Of a stretch of 64,000 bases of DNA, positions 41,684-52,985 are shown one piece after another. The translations under genes and the position numbers were made by a program. Numbering within the stretch: position 1 is the first letter of the stretch; each line of letters starts with the position of its first letter. Under the pieces are notes generated by a model. It saw only the letters and a list, made by a program, of their open reading frames with translations, was not told where the DNA came from and did no database searches. The DNA comes from Gari tellinella (lineage: Eukaryota > Mollusca > Bivalvia > Cardiida > Psammobiidae). The stretch lies in NCBI GenBank assembly GCA_922989275.2, contig OV277868.1, positions 20,580,291 to 20,644,290 on the forward strand. The letters are read 5' to 3'.

Positions 41684-42971
41684 CAGTGGAGAAAACGTTA
41701 TTCTTTCCCAATAAACGCGTTTTACGCGAAAACTATTATTTCTATTCCAAACAGTTTGGAGCCAGATCAGACGCCGGGTTACCCGGCGTCTGATCAGGCT
41801 CCAAACTGTTTGCTACTCAAATTAAAATAGATAGTCGGAAATTTTAAAAAGATGCCATTTTCTACATTTTAGTGTTTTGCGTTTGCGTTTCGTTTGCGTT
41901 TAAGGTACTTCGCATATGCGCGTAGTTTCCATACGATTGTTATGAAACTTTTCATGAAGAATGATAATAGCCTAAGAAACAATGTGTGTAAATATAGGCA
42001 AAATTTATCATGTGGTTTGTCTTTAAGGCCTTTTTTCCGACAAAAACCTAGGATTTTGATGATTTTATTTTTCTTAAAAATGAATAAAGCTAATGACTAT
42101 AATTCTCACCCAATAAGTAGTCCACAACATTCATTACAAGAAAAGGTAAAAACATTTTGAATAAAGGTGTTCAGAAAGATGTTATCAGCTATTTAAATTT
42201 TGCAAAATGCTAAATAATTGAATTACAAAAAACTGACTCATTCAATGTATATTTGTTTTCATTTTATTCAAATATATGGTTGATGAACTAGTCAGTCTGA
42301 AAAAATTAGAAAATATTACAGTCAGGATTTGTTGTAATAACATATTTTCTTATTAAAATGTGGGATATTTGTTGTTTAGATACAGTTACCTACCTTAGAA
42401 TTAAAACTTTGTCATTAAAATGCATTATTATTTATTCATGGACTTGCATACAAGGTTTATTATATTGTTTTAACATAATTATAATGGGCAATATCGATCT
42501 TGAAAAGGTTAGCGTATTGATAAGCTTCAATGTGTGGCTTTATAGTTCGATCAAATCGTTTACATGTATACCGATTTAATTGACTTGTAAGTCATTAAAC
42601 TAAAACGTACAGGTAAGTGGACATATACTTTGACCGTAAACATCACTAGTTCTAATCAACGAAGACTAAACATAACATGTCTCTTGATTACTGCGTTATG
42701 GATTGACAAGTCAATAAATCGGACACTAAAAAAAATATTTGGATCGGATGGGTCTCGAACCTATGACCTTTTGATTGCTAGTCAACCACTATACTAACTG
42801 CGCTATGAAGGATTATACTAATTCGTATCAACATTTCCTTTATATAAATTTTCTAGTATAAACACGTACGAAAACGGTCTGTGTCGTCAAAACGCATATC
42901 CGCTCGCCCGCAAGACCGACTTCCGGTAGCCAAAGGCCTTAAAAGGGGAAAGAATAACGTTTTCTCCACTG
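41684..42971 (+). mobile_element. Family A MITE split by a 1 kb insertion
   Basis: CAGTGGAGAAAACG at the left; the last part GGGGAAAGAATAACG and GTTTTCTCCACTG lies at about 42945-42971. The split falls in GTTTAA next to the right end. Confidence 0.85.
41904..42942. mobile_element. 1 kb insertion at TTAA with a tRNA-like segment
   Basis: TTAA at 41900-41903 and 42939-42942 flanks the insert, which starts GGTACTTCGCATATGCGCG and ends CCGGTAGCCAAAGGCC. No convincing terminal inverted repeat is visible. On the minus strand, about 42810-42735 has A-box-like TAGCGCAGTTAGTATAG and B-box GGTTCGAGACC, but the acceptor ends do not pair. Confidence 0.55.
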
Positions 42972-43229
42972 TATCTAGTTTGGAAAGAGTTAAGAGAAGT
43001 GTTACTCATTCATAAAAGTGTCTATCTCACAGTAATGAAATAATGATTGATTAGTTTATCCTGAAAATACTTGGTGAAAAAACGGGTAATTATCTACGTG
43101 AATACACTGATATGTCATAAAACTTTAAAAATATGAAAATTAGTAATTAACAAAAAAGCAGTCTTGATCACGATTATCACATGACCAGTCTTGAGAATGT
43201 TATTATTTTTACATGTATTATTAAAAATA

Positions 43230-43540
43230 ATTATTATACCAGATTTATATAGCGCTCTTTTCACACAGGAGTTGTGCGTACAAAAGCGTTTCACATGAAA
43301 TTATATAAATGTACATACATTGCGAAATAAGACAAATAACTACATTCACAATAAAGATGATACATTATAAAAAAAATTCTTCACAAGGGAAATATGCAAT
43401 TTGTATCATGTCAACATATCATCACATGACCAGATTTCGTCAACATATCATTACATGACCAGAATACAAATAGTAACGACGCCTGCTAGAACACTTATAT
43501 ACACCGAGATAAATGGATCATGACAATTCTTACATGTACA
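43230..43540. repeat. Interspersed repeat copy shared with 25677
   Basis: CAGATTTATATAGCGCTCTT and AAAGCGTTTCACATGAAATT match the start of the block at 25677 and also follow a TTATTAT stretch. A short direct repeat (AACATATCATCACATGACCA) is near 43411-43460. Confidence 0.6.
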
Positions 43541-43544
43541 GTCA

Positions 43545-43700
43545 AACATGTTTAAAACGACCACGCACTAATATAAATTAACAAGTTACATACAGATGGT
43601 AGCTTTATGCAGTCCAAATGTAAGGCAATAAGTTCATATAAGAGCTTTCTGCTTTACATTCGTTCTGGGACCAATGTTATATTAAGCAGTCGAAGGCCAT
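43545..43700. mobile_element. Family F-type MITE, worn
   Basis: CAGTCAAACATGTTTAAAAC with CGACCACGC at the left; a worn hairpin (GTAGCTTTATGCAGTCC). Confidence 0.5.
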
Positions 43701-43768
43701 TAGAGAAAACCATGACATTCCATAGAATAGCCGATTGACACAATTTCAACTGTATCTGCTTTATGCAA

Positions 43769-43992
43769 CAGAGGAGAATACGTTTATCGGTCCCAATAAA
43801 CGCGTTTAAGCTAAATCTATTACTTCAATTGCAAACAGTTTTGAGCCAGATCAGACACCGGGTTACCTGTTTGCCACTCAGATTAATATAAACAGCCGGA
43901 ATGGTAAAATAAGCGTCATTTTCTTCATTTTGGTGCAATACGTTTGTGTTTCGTTTGCGTTTAAAAAGGATAGAATAACGTCTTCTCCACTG
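43769..43992 (+). mobile_element. Family A MITE with most of the hairpin lost
   Basis: CAGAGGAGAATACG to GTCTTCTCCACTG. CAGACACCGGGTTACC runs into TGTTTGCCACTC. Confidence 0.8.
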
Positions 43993-44299
43993 TAGCTCTT
44001 TGACGTGCTAGATGTGTAAGCTTACTACCGCACTTGCGACTCCTGTAAGAAACCTTAATATGTCTTTAAAAAGGCGATTGTTTAATGCAGGACAAAATAA
44101 AGCAGGACTCTCATGTAGGGGCATTAAGCCATTCGGTTGTCTTGCATGAACTTGTTATCTGTATGAAATACTTTAAAACCACTAATGTTTTGGGTGACCG
44201 CTTAATACAAGTTATATTGTATATCATAGCAGATTATTGTCTGTTGCATTGGTTGATTTTTTTCCTGCTGGGTAGTTGTTCATGAGAATACACGTACAA

Positions 44300-44718
44300 C
44301 AATCAAACCTGTATTAAACGGTCGCTCATTGAATAAGCATTAGTGTATCTCAAACAGCTTAAATGCGTGAGAATCTATACTTATACAGAAAGCTCCTACA
44401 TACGCTTCCTGCATTATGTGTTTTTGCATTAAGAAGCTGCATGGATTTAATACTGTGTGCATACAGTGGAGCAAACGTTATTCTCTCCCAATAAACGCGT
44501 TTACGCTTAAAATATTATTTCCGATTCAAACACTTTGGAGACTGATCAGAACTGTTTGCCGCTAAGATTAAAAAAAATAGTTGGAACTTTCAACATGTTG
44601 TAATATTCTACATTTGAGTGCATTTCGTTTGCGTTTCATTGCGTTTTAACGGGAAAGAATAACGTATTCCCCACTGTCTACATGTAGATTGAAGGGTCGC
44701 TGAATCCAAGATCGACTG
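44300..44718. mobile_element. Family F-type MITE split by a family A copy
   Basis: CAATCAAACCTGTATTAAAC with CGGTCGCTC at the left mirrors GGTCGCTGAATCC and GATCGACTG at the right. The hairpin CTTATACAGAAAGCTCC is decayed. Confidence 0.6.
44464..44676 (+). mobile_element. Family A MITE, hairpin mostly deleted
   Basis: CAGTGGAGCAAACG to GTATTCCCCACTG; GGAGACTGATCAG joins AACTGTTTGCCGC. Confidence 0.85.
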
Positions 44719-44811
44719 TACTCGGGTAGCATTTTGCATTTCATAGAGCGTAAAGTACAGAAGAACCAATCTATTACAACAACTTAAAAGAAGTAAACGA
44801 TTTTGATAGGC

Positions 44812-44962
44812 ATAATAACAGGTGACAGCTTACAATGCCATTAAAGAAAAGCGCAGAAAGCTCCTTAAGAAGCTTTACTTCGTCTTGCTTTAAGCAGTCA
44901 CCCGTTTACAAACATAGACAAGTTGATATCATATAGTGGTCGTAAAAGAGGTGTTCTGCTGC
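44812..44962. mobile_element. Family F-type MITE, worn
   Basis: AGGTGACAGCTTACAATGCC and CAGAAAGCTCC face GGAGC-free AAGAAGCTTTACTTC and GCTTTAAGCAGTCACC; right end GTGGTCGTAAAAGAGG. Confidence 0.6.
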
Positions 44963-45191
44963 ATGCATCATGTGGTGATAAGTATTATGACAGACGCTTG
45001 TCAACAAAACGGTGTTATAGTCGTAGTAAGTCACAATGGCGGCAGATTAACCTATAAATGGTTGCTGAGTCAACACGTGCTTGCCTAGCAACAAGACAAA
45101 TGACAAAGGTTGTACTATAAATGCGGTGGGATGACTTGGTTAAGAAATATGGAAAATAATGGGACGTGGTGCTACGGTGGAGGATATAGTG

Positions 45192-45338
45192 AATCTAACA
45201 CCACCGTGAGTGTCAGATAAGAATATCCCACCCGAGTTTTGAAGATATTTTTGGAACACGAGGCTTTGCCGAGTGTTCCAAAGATATCTTCAAACGAGGG
45301 TGGGATATTCATCTGACACTCGACTGTGGTGTTAGATT
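45192..45338. repeat. Fold-back element with about 65-base arms
   Basis: AATCTAACACCACCGTGAGT mirrors CTCGACTGTGGTGTTAGATT. The arms include GAATATCCCACCCGAG and CGAGGGTGGGATATTC and meet at ACACGAGGCTTTGCCGAGTGT. Confidence 0.8.
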
Positions 45339-45499
45339 TATTTGATCACCTCGTCAACCCTAAAAACGGCGTTTAACTTGCTATACAGTGGCGAGTTGTA
45401 TTTTAATGCGTTAAATGCATGCATGACGACGTCATGACGACGGCATAACAACGGCAATAACAACCAATGATAAGATAGTTCGGCTTGTCTGTCCGGACA

Positions 45500-45716
45500 G
45501 ATTAATAGAATCAAGCACGGCTTTTGGTAAAGACGGGGGATTCTATACCCGAGGTTGGTCTGTTCCCAGTCGGAAACGAGCTTTAGCGAGTACTCGCTAA
45601 AGCTCGTTTCCGACTGGGAACAGTACTCGCTAAAGCTCGTTTCCGACTGGGAACTGACCAACCTCGGGTATAGAATCCCCCGTCTTTACCAAAAGCCGTG
45701 CTTGATTCTATTAATC
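45500..45716. repeat. Near-perfect fold-back with about 90-base arms
   Basis: GATTAATAGAATCAAGCACG and the next 70 bases are repeated exactly in reverse complement, ending CGTGCTTGATTCTATTAATC. At the centre, TACTCGCTAAAGCTCG is duplicated on one side together with its flanking 20 bases. Confidence 0.88.
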
Positions 45717-45751
45717 TCACACACCCTAGATTTCGGGATACCTCTGTCCGA

Positions 45752-45783
45752 GAGGTGAGAAAAACTTATTCTTTCCCGTTTAA
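45752..45783 (-). mobile_element. Family A left-end scrap
   Basis: GGTGAGAAAAACTTATTC and CTTTCCCGTTTAA, truncated. Confidence 0.55.
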
Positions 45784-45795
45784 CCCATTCCTTCA

Positions 45796-46043
45796 TTAAC
45801 CCTTTCATCATCAAATTATTCGGGAGAATTTTACCCCTTCGCCGTTTTATTAGCGTATGCTTCATTATTGTTGTCTGCAAGACACGTTTCAAAGTTAGAT
45901 TTATGGTTTTAGGATTTAATAAATGTCGATAAGAGTGTCACACAATTTGGGTCCTGATCAGATGGCGCGTTACGCGGCGTCTGATCAGAACCCAAACTGT
46001 TTGCAAACGCGCTTTAAAGTGTCATTAAGAGTGAACGGGTTAA
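45796..46043. mobile_element. Family D MITE, intact reference copy
   Basis: TTAACCCTTTCATCATC to AGAGTGAACGGGTTAA. It is the empty counterpart of the A-interrupted copy at 6427-6880. Hairpin loop GGCGCGTTACGCGGC. Confidence 0.88.
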
Positions 46044-46280
46044 TGCGAATTCTATCCTCTTTATCCTCTTTATTCATCCTCTGAAGAAAATAATTCCACA
46101 TGATACAAACATGAATATACGCCATAAAAATACATGTATGTTCTATATCCTGACAGATGGTAGCTTAAAGCATGCTTTTAGGTGCCTTAATGCGCGAATT
46201 CTGATTTACCTTCTGTCCACATTGAGCAGCCACATGGCTTCTGTTTTAACCATTTGCCTTCATATCGCGACTTCAATGAG
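46044..46280. mobile_element. Family B MITE, worn
   Basis: TATCCTGACAGATGGTAGC and TTAAAGCATGC, then GGTGCCTTAATGCGCG; right arm lost. Confidence 0.5.
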
Positions 46281-46289
46281 AAATGTATA

Positions 46290-46656
46290 CAGTGAAACCC
46301 CTCTAAACCGGAACCTCTAAATACCGGAATCCTCTCTAAACCGGACAAAAGCTTTGGTCCCGTTTCCAACCCTTTTTATTTTTACCCATTACACCATCAA
46401 CACGCCTTATTACGTCTTTGGTTTTTTCTCACACTGAAGAAAATAGTTTGTACATTCTAGCAGATGATAGCTTAAAGCAGGTTGAAAGTAAAGCAGAATG
46501 CGCCTTAAGGCGCATTCTGCTTTACTTTCAACCTGCTTTAAGTGGTCAGCTATATTCCATACTAGAAACAAGTTAAAACCCCTCTAAACCGGAAACCCCT
46601 TTAAACCGGACATTTTTGTTGTCTCCACACATGTCCTGTTTAGAGGGGTGTCACTG
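46290..46656. mobile_element. TA-flanked MITE (ends CAGTGAAACCCCTCTAAAC) split by family B
   Basis: CAGTGAAACCCCTCTAAAC and GTTTAGAGGGGTGTCACTG are inverted ends, with further CTCTAAACCGGA repeats inside each side. TA flanks at 46288-46289 and 46657-46658. Confidence 0.8.
46381..46576. mobile_element. Family B MITE nested in the preceding element
   Basis: TTTACCCATTACACCATCAA to GAAACAAGTTAA. The hairpin is perfect with loop GCGCCTTAAGGCGC, though the element is about 55 bases shorter than usual. Confidence 0.82.
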
Positions 46657-47290
46657 TAAATCTTCATTGAACAAATTTTGCAGACGACAAGTTCAAAGCA
46701 GGCTATATCTCAGCAGGAAGTATTAAAAAAGCTAATGTGAAAGGGATAAATTATACGAAACCTAACTCAAATACAATGGAGTAATCTTAGTTAAGAAAAT
46801 GACAAGATGACGTTGATAGTATACAACTACTTATATTTCTACAATGTACCTTATATTTTGCTAAGCACCAAAGGTATGCACACACCCTCAAAGAAACCTA
46901 TGCATCGACCATATAACTTTCTTTCTTTATAAAGCTCCACAATTTTGTTCAATTTCAAAAACAGTTGCAGGATTTGTAGCTAGAGGTCTAATCTACAGGT
47001 TCTAATGTGACTTACGCATGTAAATGTCCCATGCAGGTGTATTGATAAAAAAAAGGATAAAATATCACTGTTTCATAAAATACTGCAAAAGATACAAACT
47101 GTGTTTTGAAATAAAGAACATGCTTTATAATGCAATAATGGGTGCAATTGAACATTGAAAGGTAAGGCATGATATAAATTGTTTTTACTAAATGCGTTGA
47201 CAGTCCCCTTATAGACGAAACGGTCACGTCTATGTGGCGACGCGCCTATGCGGCGTCGCAAAGCCCGATCGGGGCGTCACCTTCAAGTAC
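46657..47290. other. No gene; D-type interior scrap near 46675-46745
   Basis: TTTTGCAGACGACAAGTTC and AAAGGGATAAA are D remnants. The remaining sequence shows no supported feature; a small GC-rich patch near 47220-47275 has GGCGACGCGCC and GCGGCGTCGC. Confidence 0.35.
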
Positions 47291-47299
47291 TACATGTAC

Positions 47300-47372
47300 A
47301 TTGTATTGTATTGTACTGTATTGTGTTTTATTGTAATCACATTGCATTGCATTGTATTGAATTATATTGTAA
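47300..47372. repeat. (TATTG)n pentanucleotide repeat
   Basis: Interrupted runs of TATTG/CATTG between TACATTGTATTG and TATATTGTAAAGG. Confidence 0.8.
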
Positions 47373-47449
47373 AGGAAATGATGGTTCAGAGAAAAATCAC
47401 ATTAAAACAATGAAGATAGTATGAAAGTGAGAAAAAAAACCCGTACTGA

Positions 47450-47602
47450 AAGGTTACGCGTCCTCTGATCATGATCCAAACGGTTTGACACTTAATTGTA
47501 TATATCTTATGTCAAAATACCTAAAGTCTAAATTTGAGAAACTAATCAAAGAAGAGGACAATTGTTTAAAACTGATGACGTCACTGCAGTGATGGGGTAA
47601 TA
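47450..47602. mobile_element. Family D right-half remnant
   Basis: GATCATGATCCAAACGGTTT, then ATTTGAGAAACTAATC and GACGTCACTGCAGTGATGGG. Confidence 0.5.
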
Positions 47603-47924
47603 CAAGTGTTCCCTCCCTACAACGGCCCTCCCAAGAACGACTCCCTTCTTACAACGACCTTTGCTGCATTTCCCTAAACAGGACAATTATATCTAACGCT
47701 TTTACTGCTGCAATATCGCCTGCGTTTTCTTTAAGCCACATATAAGTGAACATTTTGATAGAATAGATAAAATGACGAGTGACAAAAGGTACGCGGCGTA
47801 TGATCTGGACTCAAGCTGTTTGCAAATGTTAGCCAAGTCTTAAGTTTCCCTCCCTATAACGACTCCCTCCGAACAACGCACACAATATGTGTCTCCCATT
47901 GGGTGTCGTTGTAGAGAGGGCGCT
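47603..47924 (-). mobile_element. Family E MITE, part of a three-copy cluster
   Basis: CAAGTGTTCCCTCCCTACAAC to GTTGTAGAGAGGGCGCTG; the first hairpin arm is deleted (GAGTGACAAAAGGTACGCGG). Confidence 0.82.
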
Positions 47925-48268
47925 GTATATGCATAAAGCAGCTAGTAAAACAGGTGTAAATGACCACGAATGAATAACGACTTTTTTCATTCGTAGTATG
48001 ACAAAGAAAGATACGGAACTTCGTTAAATTATAAACGAACCAAGCTGAATGTTTACATGCCTGTTTAGATGGTAGGGATTACTGAAATATAGTACATGTA
48101 TTGTGAACACGTATGCATGTTTTAGATGTTATTAGATCTAGATGTAGTGCGAATAACTGGACTGTTTCGCTACTGTATTGAATTACATGTCATGAAACAT
48201 TAATTGACTTGCACTACCCGGCATCCAGCCAACTGTTCTGCACGGCTGAAACTCGCACAAATAATATA

Positions 48269-48622
48269 CAGAGCTCCCTCTCTACAACGGCCTTCCCAAC
48301 AACGATTCCCTCCTTACAACGACACTTGTCGCAGTTCCCTAAAAAGGACATTTATGTCTAACGCTTTTACTGCTGCAATGTCGTCTGCTTAAAGTTGTCG
48401 TCTGCTGTTTTACATAATGAATATTTTGACGGAAAACAACTTAATGAGGAGTGACACACAGCTTGAATACAGATCAGACGCCGAGTTACGCGTCGTCTGA
48501 TCTCGATTCAAGCTATTTGCAAATGTACGCCAATTTCCCTCCCTATAACGACTCCCTCCGAAAAACGCACATAGGCCTAACTGTTGCCTCCCATTGGATG
48601 TCGTTGTTGAGAGGGAACGTTG
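48269..48622 (-). mobile_element. Family E MITE, second of the cluster
   Basis: CAGAGCTCCCTCTCTACAAC to GTTGTTGAGAGGGAACGTTG; hairpin GAATACAGATCAGACGCCG complete. Confidence 0.85.
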
Positions 48623-48640
48623 TAAACACTTAACAAAGTA

Positions 48641-48977
48641 TAGAGCTCGCTCCACACAACGTTCCTTTGAACAACGAGTCCCTCCTTACGACAGCGCTTG
48701 CCGCTGTACCCAATACACGATAATTACTCCAACCTTTTCACTGCTGCATTATCGTCTGCTTAAAATGTTCGTTTGTTGTGGGTTTTTTTTTCAAGTAACA
48801 TATTGGACATTTTGATAGAAATAAAACCAAAATGACGATTGACAAATAGCTTGAATCCATATCAGACGTCGCGTTATGCAAGCTGTTTACAAATGTAAGC
48901 CAATTTCGTCCCTATAAAAACTCCCTCCGAAAAACACACTGTCTCACACTGGGTGTTGTTGTAGGGAGGGAGTCGTC
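48641..48977 (-). mobile_element. Family E MITE, third of the cluster, worn
   Basis: TAGAGCTCGCTCCACACAAC to GTTGTAGGGAGGGAGTCG; the hairpin is shortened (GTCGCGTTATGCAAGC). Confidence 0.75.
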
Positions 48978-49126
48978 TGGACCATTTTTCACAGTTGACT
49001 CGTCTATAATTTCTCATAGACATTATATCATACAAGTGTCAAAAATGTACCTCTGTGATGAGTTCAGTAAAGAAATCAATGGTCGTCGATGGCCATTGAT
49101 TGCGAGTGTGCTACCGGTCTCAAATA

Positions 49127-49349
49127 CAGTGGAGAAAACGTAATTATTTTCGTTCAAACGCAAACGCATTGCAAATGACAACATTTTGACAATTCAGACT
49201 ACCAGTTTTAATCTGAGTGGCAAACAGTTTGGAGCTTGATCAGATGCCGGGTTATGCCCGGCGTCTGATCTTGCTCCAAACTGTTTGCAATGAAACTAAT
49301 AGTTTGAGCGTAGCCGGTGTTATTTGGAAATAAAACATTTTCTCTACTG
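49127..49349 (-). mobile_element. Family A MITE, last before CUEDC1
   Basis: CAGTGGAGAAAACG to ATTTTCTCTACTG; both interior flanks shortened, hairpin kept (GATGCCGGGTTATGCCCGGC). Confidence 0.88.
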
Positions 49350-49743
49350 TACTCTGCATGCTGCACATGGGTCACAATTAAACTGCTAACCAAAACACTA
49401 GTAAAAAGCAAACAGTGGTAATTGAACGCGCTACTGGTGCATGCTTCCGATTTCGAGTTGTAAAATATAACTAATACAGGTAGACAACTCATTATTTATT
49501 TGTAGTGTCGAATTGCAGGATTAGGCTCCCTTGTATCAATATTTTAAAGAAATGTTTTCTAGCTCATATTTAAAATGAATGCATATGTATGTGTACTTTG
49601 TTTATATATAGAGAAAGCCATGATATTGTTTTTAAAGACTGAACACATGGAACAATGTAAACATTGCGGCAAGATTTTTCAAGAAAATTTTAAGCCAAAG
49701 AAGTTCGGTAATCTTCGGCAAAATTCGTACGAGTGTCGAGTAT

Positions 49744-49774
49744 TCTCGCGAGAGTTTACAAGAGGAACTTCCGG
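49744..49774 (+). promoter_or_regulatory. CUEDC1: Candidate CUEDC1 promoter elements
   Basis: TCTCGCGAGA (49744-49753), a palindrome known from many animal housekeeping promoters, lies 12 bases before AACTTCCGG (49766-49774), an ETS-factor site. A GTAAGT splice donor follows at 49818. The region from 49500 to 50189 lacks recognised MITEs. Together these suggest a promoter or first non-coding exon for the downstream gene, about 3.6 kb from the next exon. An alternative is that the 114-codon frame over 49575-49919 is coding, but I see no conserved content in it. Confidence 0.4.
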
Positions 49775-50189
49775 TCAAAGTAGAAAAACAGAATTTTGCA
49801 ATTTGGGTTGGGGGAAAGTAAGTATATTCACACCTGATTCGTTTCATAATGTAGAAATGAGATTCTCGTTAGGCGCAACACCAAGACCGCTATTATTTCA
49901 ACGCCATAGTTCACCATGATTTCACTAATGCAGTGTTTATATTGCCCCATATAGCACATAGAGTAGCCTTCTTCAAGGCCAGCCTGTTCCCAGGTCAGTG
50001 GTCTATTTTTGGAAGCAGACCCCTGTTTGTTTTGTAGCAGATCTCAATATTTAGCTGCTCTGTTTCATACCAAGCAGGCGAATATTCTAGTGTCTGATTG
50101 AGAAATGAAGAATATTGTTAGTTTTGTATCAAGAGGATTTCTGTCAACAAAATCAACAGCTATGAGCTAACTTCTATGTTTACAAATTA

Positions 50190-51215
50190 CAGTCGAGTAA
50201 CCTCAAATCGTGATACCCTCCTTTTCGTTATACCGGAAAGATTTCCAATTTTTCACGCGCTATGTTTTGTAATGACGTCACAAGACAGAAAACATACAAG
50301 GGAACTCCACATTTTCGCTTTGATCGAGTTAGTGATCTGTTTTAAGCTAGGGGCGTAAGATAGACATTATTTTCCTAATACTGCTGTAAAACTTACTGTT
50401 TTCACTATGCGATATCAGTGCATCACTTGTTCCATTCAAATTTCTTGCAAATTCACATTTTGACAGGCATTCAGGTCTGTCGTCTGTTTGTTTATCACCA
50501 TTCCTAAATAGGTGAAGGTCAGTAAGACTGGTTTCGCAGTCTGTTTTTATGTACAAGGGAGCTAACCAAAGGGGCGCTGTTATATATTTTTCACTTTTGC
50601 GGGGCGCCCGCAAATTGGTTTTAATAGTGAGCGGTCTACGAAATTAAGAATAAAGACATAATCAAAAAAAGTTAAAGAAAATTTAAACACACATGGATTT
50701 AAGATTACTGAACGTAACAGAAACAACAATTGTAAAATGGAAATCCATTGTTTGTTACATGGGCAACATGTGACTTTTGCCACCACTGGACCCATCTCAT
50801 ATTCTGAACCAATGTCCGAGTAATAATTAAGATATGGTGACGTTTTCAGATAAAACTGTGAAATAAATTAAATTGAAACTATTTATATAAAAATAACAAA
50901 ATATGATAGAAATATTATTAAAATGTGATACATAAGTGTTTTCAACTTGCCCACAAATACCTGTGCGACGCGCATGCGCATTTACGTAGGGTCACGAAAA
51001 CAGGTATACCAGTCTAAATAGAGTCGCCAATGTAGGTCACTCACAAAATTGCTGCGTCCGTCGATTCCTACATCAACAAGAATGCCCATGTTTTTAGAAA
51101 ATAGATGAAATAGATTATTTGATTTGATGTAGCAATTATATTTCAGCATGTTCAATTATTAAATTATTTGTGCGCCGATAACTCCTTACTATCACGAAAA
51201 TAGGTTACTCGACTG
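50190..51215. mobile_element. 1 kb non-autonomous DNA transposon with TA flanks
   Basis: CAGTCGAGTAACCTCAAATC with GTGATA at the left mirrors TATCACGAAAATAGG and TTACTCGACTG at the right, flanked by TA. The interior has TGACGTCA (50273-50280) and GCGCATGCGC (50970-50979) motifs but no transposase frame. Confidence 0.72.
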
Positions 51216-51544
51216 TACAAGCAGATCTCCTTCTCTGTAGTCTGTGCTGAAGAAAATCAATTGTGTGTCTTTTTGTTGTTGTTGTTTTTTAATCAAGAAG
51301 CTGACCTTTGTTTTTAGATCATTTTTCAGATGCAAATCTAGTAGCTGGATTGGTCTTCCCCGAGGGACGGAAAGCAGTCAAATCAATATTTTCACTAGTA
51401 TAGATCTTCCAACTATCTTTCCCTTTCACTTTTTCTTGCTCAACACAAGTGCCAAAACAGTAATTGTCAATATTGACAGAAGTTTTGTATATCATAGACA
51501 TAGACAGTAAGTTTGCTATCAACATCAAGTTGGTGGACATTTGG

Positions 51545-52985
51545 GTCTATTTGGGTCTTCTTTCACACTGCTTTGATGTGCGACATGACAAACTACAATA
51601 TTATGGTAATTTTGGTATTTCATGTAACCCTCTTAATTGGATCTCTGGCATTTTGGAGGAAAGGACCCAGACAGTTGTCCTGGAGGGTGAAGCTTCAAAA
51701 GAGGTTCCTGTTACCTCAGGCGTCCCCCAGGGCACCATGGGCCCAGTCCTCTTTCTTATCTACATCATTGACCTTTCAGATTACATACAACAGAGCACTC
51801 TAAGACTCTTTGCGGACGACAGTATAAAATATAGAGAAATCAAAAACAAATTTATCTGAATTCTGATGCCGAACTTCTTCAATCTGATCTTGATGCTGCT
51901 GGTAAGTGGGAACAAGATTGGCAAATGCACTTCCATTGAGACAAATGTAATATCCTTAATATCACCCAATAGAAAAATCCAATTAATTATACATACAAAC
52001 TACACAAACATATACTTGTAAGCTAAAGTAGAATCTTCAAAATATTTAGGAATCACTTACTTACTACTTACTTAATCCTGATTTGATTTGTCATCTGCTG
52101 CGGGTGTCCCAGCAACTGGGGTAGGCAGCAGGTGGCTAGTTTGTCTGATACTTGATCTCCAAGCAGCTTGGTCGAGTGGGTTAACATCTAGGTTGCTAGC
52201 ATTAATGTCAGCCTTAACACACTCTGACCATGTTTTTCTCGGTCTCCCACACACTCTTGGGCTCTGAATCTCCATGTTGGAGATGGTCTTTATAGAGACT
52301 CTTCAAAATAATCTAATTTCTAAAATGGAACAAACACAAACTCCATCACCAGCAAAGCAAATCAGTCCCTTGGCTTTCTACGAAGAAATCCCAAAATAAA
52401 CTCAAGCAAAGTAAAAGAACATGCATACAAAGCTATTGTCAGACCAAAATTAGAGTATTCTTCAACCGTCTGGAACCCGCTCACCAGAAGTCAGACAGAT
52501 CAGATCGAGAAAGTTCAGCGCAGGGCAGCAAGATTCGTCACTAATTGTTACCATAATACTAGTTCCGTCACAGACATGCTTAACACATTAAAATGACCAA
52601 ACTTACTCTTTATAAAAAGAACTATAGCATGATTAATCATGTTTTACAAAATAATACAACACATCGTTGCTATATATCCTGACATCCTACTAATCCACCA
52701 GACACAAGAACTAGGCACAGCAGTATATTTTGTTTGAGACATGTTGGTTCATCCAAAGATTTATATAAATATTCGTTTTATCCAAGAACCATCACTCAGT
52801 GGAACTTGCTGCCGGCTGTTGACCACACAGCAATCACAGTAGACACATTCAAGACTATCCTCACCGTACCTGTACGTAGTCTCCACCATCTGCTTCTAAA
52901 CATCAACTATGTTCATAATTTTAAAATCACATGTATTCGAACATTTTATCTGAGCACTTGTAAAATATTATTATTGTATAAACAC
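51545..52985 (+). pseudogene. Decayed LINE reverse transcriptase of a second lineage
   Basis: Frame-by-frame reading gives FDVRHDKL, LNWISGILEERTQTVVLEG, VPVTSGVPQGTMGPVLF and RLFADDS (catalytic FADD, near 51815). After a frameshift come LQSDLDAAGKWEQDWQM, then, beyond a nested insertion, SLGFLRRN, AIVRPKLEYSSTVWNP and KVQRRAARFV, and finally YPRTITQWNLLP (near 52780-52815). The order matches a CR1/jockey-type ORF2 from the palm to the C-terminus. Several frameshifts and stops make it inactive. Its motifs differ clearly from the YADD-type LINE at 18.6 kb. Confidence 0.8.
52045..52285 (-). pseudogene. C-terminal scrap of another LINE, nested antisense
   Basis: On the minus strand, CGRPRKTWSECVKADI followed by LDQAAWRSSIR is the typical end of a LINE ORF2. 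It is followed by a (TAAG)n-like tail at its 3' end (52047-52075). It splits the LINE above between YLGIT and NSITSKANQS. Confidence 0.7.

Noticed and set aside
42735..42810. tRNA gene on the minus strand
   Set aside because: A- and B-box-like motifs exist, but the acceptor ends (TCCTTCA against TCCGATCC) do not pair and the clover-leaf is incomplete; a tRNA-derived repeat is more likely.
49575..49919. 114-codon frame with a CKHCGKIF zinc-finger-like start
   Set aside because: Only one Cys pair and no following His or Cys pair at finger spacing; no similarity recognised, and it spans the probable promoter motifs.
50273..50979. CRE (TGACGTCA) and NRF1-like (GCGCATGCGC) sites as CUEDC1 promoter
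   Set aside because: Both lie inside the 50190-51215 transposon. They could have been co-opted, but their presence is explained by the element.
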